From an uncultured Lachnospiraceae bacterium (GTDB lineage Bacteria > Bacillota > Clostridia > Lachnospirales > Lachnospiraceae), in assembly GCA_958426095.1 (NCBI GenBank), contig CATZYB010000056.1, positions 1 to 12,996 of the forward strand: 12,996 nt of DNA. The letters run 5' to 3'. Below are positions 6,596 through 12,996 of the stretch, piece by piece. The notes beneath the pieces were generated by a model. That model did not search any database, was not told the origin of the DNA, and was given only the letters and a program-made list of their open reading frames with translations. Each line of letters starts with the position of its first letter. The first letter of the stretch is position 1. A program made the translations under genes and the position numbers.

Positions 6596-8041
6596 TTATT
6601 TTAATGACTGTATGAAATTTTTGAAATCATCCTTATCCCATGTGACAGGTGTCGGATACAGTGGATTACTTTCTTTTTCAGCCCAGGCTACGATCTGATC
6701 CACATCTTCCTCCTGAATCATTTCAGGATATACCGGGATATTCATTTTTTCTTTCATTTCTTCGATCCAGTCTATAAATGCCTCAGCCTTTGCCTTCGGC
6801 GTATCATCGGCTGCTTTCATACCGCATACGTCACACAGATCTGCCAGCTTCTCGTAAGCTGCAGGTCCGAAGGCCCGCATAACATGAGGCAATAAAATCG
6901 ACATTGCAAGGCCATGCGGTGTTCCGTATAAACCGCCTAACGTATGGCCGATCGCATGGACGTAGCCTACGCAGCCCCTTGTGAATGCACGTCCGGCCAA
7001 AAAAGCGGCCTTTTGCATATTATAACGTGCTTTCAGATTGCGGCCATCCTGATAAACAGTGTAAAGATTATCATATATAAGCTTCACGGCCTTTTTACAC
7101 ATATCTTTTTCCAGTTTGGAATTATAGGTATTGTTTGTATAACACTCCACAGCATGGCACAATGCGTCCAGACCTGTAGTTGCAGTCACATGCGGCGGCA
7201 GCCCCGCCGTTAATTCCGGGTCAAGTACTGCGTATTTCGGCATCAGACATAAATCATTCATTGACGCTTTATGGTGGGTTTGTGCATCCGTGATAACGGC
7301 AGCCACCGTTGTTTCAGAACCTGTTCCGGCAGTCGTCGGCACCGCAAAAATTGTCGGGATCGGACGAAGAACCGTGAAGAGTCCCTGAAGTTGTTCTACA
7401 CTTTTACGAGGTTTGGCAATGCGGGCGCCAATTCCTTTGGCACAATCCATTGGAGAGCCTCCGCCAAAAGCGATCATGCAGTCACATCTATTTTCTTTGT
7501 AAAGTTTAACCCCTGCTTCAACATTAATATCCGTCGGATTCGGCGCCACTCCGTCATAGATGACATAATCCATCCCCTGTCTGTCCATCGCCTCAAGCAT
7601 ACCATCCAGTAAATGCAGCTCCATCAACACTTTATCGGTGACAACCAAAACCTTTTTAAACTTTTTACGTTTAATTGCCTCCGGCAGTTTTTTAACGGCC
7701 CCACGGCCTTTCAATGTTTTAGGCACACGCCATGGCAGTATGGCCATACCGACCTTCATTACAGACTGGAATCCCCGGCAATAAACTTTTCTCAAATTAA
7801 GTTTCGTAGTCATAGAATGCATTCCCCCTTTGCTATGCATCTCGATCGCCTCGATCGGACAGACCCTGGCGCATATACCGCAGCCGATACAGCGGCTCTC
7901 ATCCAGGCAGGCAATCGTATGGATATCCCCATGAAATTTCGGAGCTTCAATGCTCAGGCAATCCATTGGACAATTGACCACACAGACAGAACAACCTGCA
8001 CAGGTTTCTCCATTGATATAGGGCGTTTTCTTTTTCTTCAT
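6596..8041 (-). CDS. Ferredoxin-fused iron-containing alcohol dehydrogenase
   Basis: A 481-residue fusion. Residues 9-70 form a bacterial-type 2[4Fe-4S] ferredoxin domain: cluster motifs CxxCxxCxxxCP at C14/C17/C20/C24 and C51/C54/C57/C61. From about residue 84 it is an iron-type (group III) alcohol dehydrogenase with nucleotide-binding GGGS (193-196) and PTTAGTGSE (235-243). The expected metal ligands are present: D292 and H296 in GLDALCHAVE, H362 in YVHAIGH and H376 in TPHG. The dehydrogenase half should interconvert aldehyde and alcohol with NAD(P)H; the ferredoxin half probably exchanges electrons with the AOR encoded two genes upstream (inference). ATG at 8041 is preferred because GGGAGGTGG ends 9 nt upstream. 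A GTG at 8053 gives four more residues and overlaps the preceding stop by 8 nt, but would sit on that same site. Last gene of the operon; no clear terminator is visible before bioY. Confidence 0.9.
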   Translation of the reverse strand: MKKKKTPYINGETCAGCSVCVVNCPMDCLSIEAPKFHGDIHTIACLDESRCIGCGICARVCPIEAIEMHSKGGMHSMTTKLNLRKVYCRGFQSVMKVGMAILPWRVPKTLKGRGAVKKLPEAIKRKKFKKVLVVTDKVLMELHLLDGMLEAMDRQGMDYVIYDGVAPNPTDINVEAGVKLYKENRCDCMIAFGGGSPMDCAKGIGARIAKPRKSVEQLQGLFTVLRPIPTIFAVPTTAGTGSETTVAAVITDAQTHHKASMNDLCLMPKYAVLDPELTAGLPPHVTATTGLDALCHAVECYTNNTYNSKLEKDMCKKAVKLIYDNLYTVYQDGRNLKARYNMQKAAFLAGRAFTRGCVGYVHAIGHTLGGLYGTPHGLAMSILLPHVMRAFGPAAYEKLADLCDVCGMKAADDTPKAKAEAFIDWIEEMKEKMNIPVYPEMIQEEDVDQIVAWAEKESNPLYPTPVTWDKDDFKNFIQSLK

Positions 8042-8045
8042 TCTC

Positions 8046-8270
8046 TCATCCACCTCCCGCCGGCGAAAGCATCACGATTTCATCGCCGTCTTTAAATTTA
8101 TACCATCGGCCGACTGATTTTCCATTCACAAGTATGACCAAATCCTTTACTTCCCTTTTCGTCATTCCAGGAACCGAATTTTTCAATTCATCCATAGTGT
8201 CAATGTCCGCTTCAAACTCGCTGACGCCAGTCTTCAAACGGGCCACGCCGAATAATTTCACTTTAACCAT
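8046..8270 (-). CDS. MoaD/ThiS-family sulfur carrier protein
   Basis: Small 74-residue beta-grasp protein. It begins MVKVKLFGVARLKTG, as MoaD-type carriers do, contains LVILVNGKSV and the FKDGDEIVMLSP stretch, and ends PAGGG, fitting the PxxGG tail of MoaD (PVAGG). In the family the terminal glycine is adenylated by a ThiF/MoeB-type enzyme and then converted to a thiocarboxylate, which supplies the dithiolene sulfur of molybdopterin. Its place between the AOR and the dehydrogenase, with a ThiF-type gene in the same operon, points to a carrier dedicated to the AOR cofactor. ATG at 8270 is chosen, with AAAGGG 8 nt upstream and 17 nt after the AOR stop. A GTG at 8279 would add three residues. 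The codons for the Gly tail double as the ribosome binding site of the next gene. Confidence 0.88.
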   Translation of the reverse strand: MVKVKLFGVARLKTGVSEFEADIDTMDELKNSVPGMTKREVKDLVILVNGKSVGRWYKFKDGDEIVMLSPAGGG

Positions 8271-8287
8271 AGACACCACCCTTTGAT

Positions 8288-10210
8288 TCAGATAATTTCC
8301 AGTTTTTTCAAGAGCTTCTCCGTCGGCAATCCGTTACTTTCCCACCCTCTGGCATGATAATAAACCTTCTTTAATTTTTCCAGAGGGACCCTGGACTTCG
8401 GATCTTTCGGGTCCTGCAATGTTTTTACAAGACGTGAAGGCAGAGCATCTTTATTGGCATTTACGCCAAACCTCCGGTTCACTTCCCTTTCCAGATTATA
8501 GCCCCGTTCGCCGCATCGCATATAGTGGCCAAATGTCATCTTCATGCCTGTGGCATATTCAAACCCTTTCGTATGGTGAAATACCGGTAAATGCAGCTTT
8601 AACATTTCCGGATATTTATTCATCAGCCGCACTGCAGCGCCGCAGTAAGGCAAAGCCGTATTGATCAGCTTCACATACCAGCTATTCGGGTGTTTCAACA
8701 GCGGCGCCGGGAAAAAGGCATAGCTTGTAAACAGACACTGTCCGGAGGCAGATATCATTTCCATCAAATCCTGGAACATCATCGTCAGGTCGGCTTTTCC
8801 ATGATATGTCGTCTGGTTAATAGAAAGGCCAAGGCCCTCCAAAATAACAAGATAGCCGCCATTTAAATGACAGCCGCCCCGGTTACTGACCGCATAACCA
8901 AGGCCCAGACCTGTCGCCTTTCTCGGTTCATAAGCCGCCAGTTCCATTCCCTTTGCATGGATGGCAAATTCTTTGCCGCCATACTTTTCAGACAATCTTT
9001 TACTGCCCTCTGCCAGCTCATCTCCAATACCCCGGCGATAAGCAATATCTTCAAATATTTGGGATATGCCTTCAATCTCTGAAAATTTTAATCCATTATT
9101 CCATAAACCCTTTTCATTGGCTTCCATCGCGTAGGATATGGTATTTGCCGCTGAAATCGTATCCATACCCAGTTCATCCAGCTCATAATTCCATTTTAAT
9201 ACAGCTTCCAGATCATTATTTAATATACCGCCGCCAAGCAAAACCAGTGTTTCCAGTTCCGGTCCCTTCACCGGTTTTCCCGCCACTTCCACAGTTCGGG
9301 CACAGCGGATCGGACAGGTGAGACATCCCTTATTGACAATATTATATTTTTCTGCCAGCAGCTCTCCGCTGACCTTTTCAAAATCCTCATATTGACCGCT
9401 GCTGTAATTTTTCGTGGAAAGCATACCTTTCATCTGCATAGAGCTGACAAGGCCTGCCGTACCCAGTCTTGGCAGCTGATCTCCAGTCAGCGGATGTTTT
9501 CTTAAATACTTAAACCACTTTTTGGTATGGGCCACCATCTTTTCCTTATTATAAATCGGAATTTCTTTCGTGCCGCTGACACATACAGCCTTCAGACGCA
9601 TCCAGCCCATGACGGCCCCGGTACCGCCCCGGCCAAACACACGGTCATTGGAAACAATACTGGAATACAATACCAGATTTTCTCCGGCAGGCCCGATACA
9701 GATCTTTCCGTTTTTGCGGACACGGCCATTTTTCATCCGAAGCTTATCATCCAGAGCTTCCTGCACCCGGGTCGTTTTCATTCCCCATAGATCGTCGGCA
9801 TTATGGAATATCACATTGTCATTTTGAATTTCAATCCAGGTCTTTTCCTCACATTGTCCGGTTAAAACAAGTGCATCCAGCCCTGCTTTTTTCAGATAAT
9901 AGCCAAAATGACCGCCGCAATTCGACGATGTAATATAACCGGTCTGCGGTGACAATGTGGAAATATTAAATCGGCTGGCGCTGGGCGCCCCGGTACCTGT
10001 CAGCGGTCCGGTTGTAATAACCAGAAGATTTTCCATGGAGAATGCTTTTTCCGTACCTTTTAAATGGTCTCCAAGAATTTTTGCCGCCATGGTTTTGCCG
10101 CCGATAAACAACTCTCTTTCTCTGTCAGAAAATGGATACTCGGACACTTCTTTCGTCGTCAGATCGATTTTCAGTACTTTTCCCATATAACCCCCATATT
10201 GTGTAGTCAT
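8288..10210 (-). CDS. Aldehyde:ferredoxin oxidoreductase family protein (tungsten-type AOR)
   Basis: A 640-residue enzyme expected to oxidise aldehydes to carboxylic acids, or to reduce acids when ferredoxin is highly reduced, using a tungsten (or molybdenum) bis-pterin and one [4Fe-4S] cluster. The N-terminal AOR domain (about 9-215) shows GGYMGKVLKIDLT, GPLTGTGAPSASRFN and GRGGTGAVMG. Cluster cysteines are C296, C299 and C303 (CLTCPIRC), with C492 (GQCLF) as the distant fourth. The first pterin-binding motif DxxGLD is present as DELGMD (345-350). The second, usually DxxGLC, is altered to SASGQC (487-492). E318 in GPELE and H448 in CHLNGG match catalytic positions described for the Pyrococcus enzyme. 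ATG at 10210 follows GAGGTGAGAAGG; a second start at M9 (MGKVLKID) is possible. Flanking cofactor genes support a pterin enzyme. Substrate unknown; the neighbouring dehydrogenase suggests an aldehyde/acid/alcohol cycle. Confidence 0.92.
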   Translation of the reverse strand: MTTQYGGYMGKVLKIDLTTKEVSEYPFSDRERELFIGGKTMAAKILGDHLKGTEKAFSMENLLVITTGPLTGTGAPSASRFNISTLSPQTGYITSSNCGGHFGYYLKKAGLDALVLTGQCEEKTWIEIQNDNVIFHNADDLWGMKTTRVQEALDDKLRMKNGRVRKNGKICIGPAGENLVLYSSIVSNDRVFGRGGTGAVMGWMRLKAVCVSGTKEIPIYNKEKMVAHTKKWFKYLRKHPLTGDQLPRLGTAGLVSSMQMKGMLSTKNYSSGQYEDFEKVSGELLAEKYNIVNKGCLTCPIRCARTVEVAGKPVKGPELETLVLLGGGILNNDLEAVLKWNYELDELGMDTISAANTISYAMEANEKGLWNNGLKFSEIEGISQIFEDIAYRRGIGDELAEGSKRLSEKYGGKEFAIHAKGMELAAYEPRKATGLGLGYAVSNRGGCHLNGGYLVILEGLGLSINQTTYHGKADLTMMFQDLMEMISASGQCLFTSYAFFPAPLLKHPNSWYVKLINTALPYCGAAVRLMNKYPEMLKLHLPVFHHTKGFEYATGMKMTFGHYMRCGERGYNLEREVNRRFGVNANKDALPSRLVKTLQDPKDPKSRVPLEKLKKVYYHARGWESNGLPTEKLLKKLEII

Positions 10211-10243
10211 ACCTTCTCACCTCTTTCTCTATTTAATGAATCC

Positions 10244-10906
10244 CTAATATATTGGTACACATGAAAAATCACCGCTCATCATATCGATAAACATCACCCT
10301 TTGATGCAGCAATTCTCCGGTACCTGTCGCAATCTTGATCACTTCACCAACCTGGAGAGCTGTCACAGCGCTGACTGTGATCATAAGCGCAGTCACTTCC
10401 TGTTTTTTTCTGTGTATATACAGGCGCTCCAGAACAGAATCTCCCGGCAAAACAGTCGTCACCTGACCATACCAGCCTTCCACAGCGCCATGAACCAATG
10501 GAATATTTAATTCGGCGCTCAGTTTTTCAAGATATATCTTAGTTTCAATATCATCTACGCAATCCACCACAATATCCGCATCGGATACAAGATGTTTTCC
10601 ATTGCTTTGATCTAAAAATGTTTCATGTATTTTTATATCGATCTTTGGATCAATGTCCAGAACCTGCGCTTTCAGCACGGCTACTTTGGATTGATTCACC
10701 GTGGAATTCACGGCATACATCTGACGATTAAAATTACTGTATTCCAATACATCTTTATCGATCAAAATCAATTTTTCGAAGCCGGTCCGCACCAGTTGAT
10801 GGGCTGCCATTTGTCCAAGAGCCCCGGCTCCGATCACTGCAACTGTCACCCGTTTTATCTGTGCGGCCTGCTGCAATGTGAAAAAATCCATATTTTTTTC
10901 AAACAA
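10244..10906 (-). CDS. ThiF/MoeB/HesA-family adenylyltransferase (probable activator of the MoaD-like carrier)
   Basis: About 220 residues of the E1-like ATP-dependent adenylyltransferase fold, expected to adenylate the C-terminal glycine of the MoaD-like carrier encoded 2 kb downstream. Numbered from the TTG start: nucleotide loop GAGALG (26-31), acidic D50 after the second strand, the NxNRQ motif as NFNRQ (58-62) with R61, K74, and DCVDD (115-119) with D118. These match the ATP-contacting Arg, Lys and Asp of E. coli MoeB. No pair of CxxC zinc motifs is present, unlike MoeB; the only cysteines are C116 and C216. The frame extends upstream into the MoeA-like gene, but TTG at 10906 has GGGGAG at 6 nt and lies 16 nt after the preceding stop, so I prefer it. 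ATG at 10891 (215 residues) is the alternative and lacks a good site. It could serve sulfur transfer or only activation. Confidence 0.85.
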   Translation of the reverse strand: MFEKNMDFFTLQQAAQIKRVTVAVIGAGALGQMAAHQLVRTGFEKLILIDKDVLEYSNFNRQMYAVNSTVNQSKVAVLKAQVLDIDPKIDIKIHETFLDQSNGKHLVSDADIVVDCVDDIETKIYLEKLSAELNIPLVHGAVEGWYGQVTTVLPGDSVLERLYIHRKKQEVTALMITVSAVTALQVGEVIKIATGTGELLHQRVMFIDMMSGDFSCVPIY

Positions 10907-10922
10907 GATACTCTCCCCATTT

Positions 10923-12845
10923 CTATTCTGTCCAAACAGGACAGATGCGACCGCATTCTTCACAGCTATAGCCGCCCAGCATATCCAGCCGATTTTTAAA
11001 CGCTTCACTTTTCAGAATATGAATAAATTCCTGAACCGATGGTAATTCGAGATATTTTTCGTAAGTGACAAAATCGTACTCTTCAAAACCCACATCTATA
11101 AAATCCAGTTCTAATGCCTTTGCACAGGAATAGATTCCCATGCCCACATCCGCATTATCCTTTTGAACGGCCACAGCCACACTCATATGGGTCGCCGCTT
11201 CATGTTCATATCCGGAAATATCTTTCTGAGAAATTCCCTCTTTTTTTAACAGATGATCAAAGAGGACTCTTGTCCCGGCGCCCCGCTGCCGGTTAATATA
11301 CCGGATTTCCGGCGTTATATCATGAATCCCCTGAATATTTAGCGGATTTCCCTTTTTAACAATAAATCCCTGGCGTCTGCGGACGCCTTTAATGATTACC
11401 ATTTTTTCATCAGGAAACATCTCTCGTGTAATGCTTATATTATAGCTGCCATCCTTCTCATCCAGCAGATGGGACGGAGCCAAATGAGCTTCTTTTTTTC
11501 GAAGAGCGATCAATCCGGCCATGGAACCGACATGGGTTGATGAAAGGCACGTGTCCCGGCCTTCTTCCATCATCAGATCATTAATGACATCCAAGATCAG
11601 ATCGTGACTTCCGATAAGCACCAGGGTTTTACGAATCTGATCCATATCTTTTACCAGCTTCACCTGAATATTTTCATGGGCAAGGACACCTTCCTTATCC
11701 TGCGGAATGACGCAAAAGCCATCGGCCCTTACAAGGGACATGGATGCACCGGCTCCCCGTTCCAGAGGCGACGCCACCAATTCGTCTTCTACGATCCCCA
11801 GCTTTACGCGAACATATTCTTCATATTTCAGACTGGACATCAGCGTCTTGGACAATTTCGCCGTCACCTGCTTTTGCTGTCTTTCCGAACCTCCGGAACC
11901 GTAATACAAATTCATGACTGGAATGACAAACTCTGTAAATGTCAGATAAGAGGACACCGGATATCCCGGAAGACCGATGACCGGCTTGTCCTGTATTTTA
12001 CTTAAAATGACGGGTTTTCCCGGTTTGATAGCCACACCATGGGCATATACCTCTCCCAGTTCGCTAATGGCATGAATGGTATAATCATCCCGGCCCGCAC
12101 TGGATCCGGCATTAATGATCACAATGTCACATTCCATGACCGCCTCGGATAAGGTTTTTTTGATCAGTTCCAGATCATCACGCAAAATTGGATAACGGCG
12201 CCCAATACCCTCATTCTCTGTGACCATATTTTCGAACATCCAGGAGTTGGTTTCCAGTATCTTCCCATCCTCCAGCGGTTTCGTATATTCAATCATCTCA
12301 TCGCCTGTCGGAATAATGCCGACGATCGGCTTCTTTATCACTTCAATCTCAGTAATTCCGGCAGATATAAGCACGGAAATATCAATTGCACGTATTTTAT
12401 GACCGGTTGGCAGCACCATTTCTTTGGCAACGATATCCTCCCCTATAGCCCGTACATGGGCAAAGGGATGGGTTGGCGCGATAATTATGTATCCTTCGCC
12501 ATCCTCCGTTTCGATCAGGTCCTCTGCCATGATCACCGCATCATAGGGCGGCACGATCATATCCCCCGTGTCCACATCCAGATAATCCTTTCCATAAATC
12601 AGACGCAAAGGTGTGCTTTCCGAAGCGCCCTTCGTATGTGAACTGACTACGGCGATCCCATCCATGGCACAGGAATTATAAGATGGACTGGAATATCTGG
12701 CATACACAGCCTCTGCAGTCATACGTCCAAGACTTTCAACAACAGGAATCCTCTCTTTTCCCGGCCGAATATGAGAAAATGCGTCTATAAAGCGTGAAAG
12801 CGCCCTTTCCTTCTCCTGAACACTTAAGTACAAATTTCTCTTCAT
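10923..12845 (-). CDS. MoeA-type molybdopterin molybdotransferase fused to a PBP-like domain
   Basis: A 640-residue fusion. Residues 1 to about 398 are MoeA-like, an enzyme that inserts molybdate or tungstate into adenylylated pterin. Landmarks are SYNSCAMDGIAV (55-66), PPYDAVIMAED (99-109), IPTGDEM (178-184), NAGSSAGRDDYT (245-256), IKPGKP (273-278) and GLPGYPVSS (291-299). Acidic residues expected for a working MoeA are present (D62, D137, E183, D223, D253/D254). From about 406 it is a PBP-like domain of the type fused to MoeA in many anaerobes, with IGSHDL (411-416), EAHLAPSHLLD, NRQRGAGTR (518-526) and EEYDFVT; a ligand-sensing role, perhaps of the oxyanion, is inference. The end is odd: C628, C631 and C635 form CxxCxxxC. 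ATG at 12845 is used, with GAGGTG 5 nt upstream; it overlaps the preceding stop as ATGA. Confidence 0.9.
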   Translation of the reverse strand: MKRNLYLSVQEKERALSRFIDAFSHIRPGKERIPVVESLGRMTAEAVYARYSSPSYNSCAMDGIAVVSSHTKGASESTPLRLIYGKDYLDVDTGDMIVPPYDAVIMAEDLIETEDGEGYIIIAPTHPFAHVRAIGEDIVAKEMVLPTGHKIRAIDISVLISAGITEIEVIKKPIVGIIPTGDEMIEYTKPLEDGKILETNSWMFENMVTENEGIGRRYPILRDDLELIKKTLSEAVMECDIVIINAGSSAGRDDYTIHAISELGEVYAHGVAIKPGKPVILSKIQDKPVIGLPGYPVSSYLTFTEFVIPVMNLYYGSGGSERQQKQVTAKLSKTLMSSLKYEEYVRVKLGIVEDELVASPLERGAGASMSLVRADGFCVIPQDKEGVLAHENIQVKLVKDMDQIRKTLVLIGSHDLILDVINDLMMEEGRDTCLSSTHVGSMAGLIALRKKEAHLAPSHLLDEKDGSYNISITREMFPDEKMVIIKGVRRRQGFIVKKGNPLNIQGIHDITPEIRYINRQRGAGTRVLFDHLLKKEGISQKDISGYEHEAATHMSVAVAVQKDNADVGMGIYSCAKALELDFIDVGFEEYDFVTYEKYLELPSVQEFIHILKSEAFKNRLDMLGGYSCEECGRICPVWTE

Positions 12846-12996
12846 TCCAACACCTCTACCCAAACAGGCTCATTTTTATTCAGTCCTTCTCTGTTCCGCG
12901 GTATCAATACATAGCCGTCTGCCCTTCCAAGAGACGCAATGCTTCCTGATTTTGCATAAATCGGCTTTGCCACCAACCCTTCCTCATTCGAAATCA
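12842..12996 (-). CDS. moeA: C-terminal fragment of a MoeA-family molybdopterin molybdotransferase (runs off the window)
   Basis: An open minus-strand frame enters from the right edge and ends with TGA at 12844-12842, giving 51 residues. The visible part, VAKPIYAKSGSIASL followed by RADGYVLIPRNREGLNKNE, is the C-terminal beta-barrel (MoeA domain IV) that contains the Lys-Ser-Gly-Ser and Ala-Asp-Gly motifs of MoeA. The stop shares bases with the start of the MoeA-PBP gene (ATGA), so the two are translationally coupled. The upstream part could itself be a standalone MoeA or another fusion; only its tail is visible. Confidence 0.85.
   Translation of the reverse strand, partial: ISNEEGLVAKPIYAKSGSIASLGRADGYVLIPRNREGLNKNEPVWVEVLE

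Noticed and set aside
7613..8095. A 160-codon plus-strand open frame
   Set aside because: It is antisense to the ferredoxin-dehydrogenase and MoaD-like genes; its length follows from their codon composition.
10907..11008. 34-codon N-terminal extension of the ThiF-like protein
   Set aside because: It overlaps the coding end of the MoeA-PBP gene in another frame and does not resemble ThiF/MoeB N-termini; starts at 10906 or 10891 avoid the overlap.
1..12996. CRISPR arrays, insertion sequences, tRNA or rRNA genes, phage genes
   Set aside because: No regularly spaced repeats, transposase or integrase motifs, cloverleaf sequences or structural-RNA signatures were found; nearly the whole window is explained by coding genes.

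Overview
The window reads as a chromosomal segment of an anaerobic Bacillota, most likely a Clostridia/Lachnospiraceae-type organism. This is inferred from strong AGGAGG-type ribosome binding sites, tightly packed operons with 2-17 nt gaps, a Lachnospiraceae-like lipoprotein solute-binding protein, and a tungsto-enzyme aldehyde oxidoreductase beside an iron-type alcohol dehydrogenase. Nothing seen points to a phage, IS element, CRISPR array, tRNA or rRNA. All genes except bioY lie on the minus strand.

Right half (12996 down to 6596, minus strand): one apparent operon for a pterin-dependent aldehyde oxidoreductase. In transcription order it holds the tail of a MoeA (cut by the window edge), a second MoeA fused to a periplasmic-binding-protein-like domain, a short ThiF/MoeB/HesA-type adenylyltransferase, a tungsten-type aldehyde:ferredoxin oxidoreductase (AOR), a MoaD/ThiS-like sulfur carrier ending in Gly-Gly, and an iron-containing alcohol dehydrogenase with an N-terminal two-[4Fe-4S] ferredoxin domain. 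The set supplies the enzyme, part of a dedicated cofactor-assembly kit (sulfur carrier, its probable activator, metal insertion), and a protein that couples iron-sulfur electron transfer with aldehyde/alcohol chemistry. This is the most interesting part of the window.

Centre: bioY (plus strand, biotin ECF-transporter S component) converges on the dehydrogenase gene with only 8 nt between stop codons. Upstream of bioY, a 276-nt divergent intergenic region carries a perfect inverted repeat TGTCAAC-N15-GTTGACA, resembling a BirA operator and overlapping the bioY -35. It also carries a good minus-strand promoter for the peptide-transporter operon, followed in the leader by a hairpin with a U7 tract that looks like an attenuator.

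Left half (5756 down to 1, minus strand): a complete dipeptide/oligopeptide ABC importer operon in the order permease B, permease C, ATPase D, ATPase F, lipoprotein binding protein. A 10-bp hairpin follows, then the first 53 codons of what looks like an M18-family aminopeptidase, leaving the window at position 1. Peptide import followed by intracellular peptide cleavage makes functional sense.
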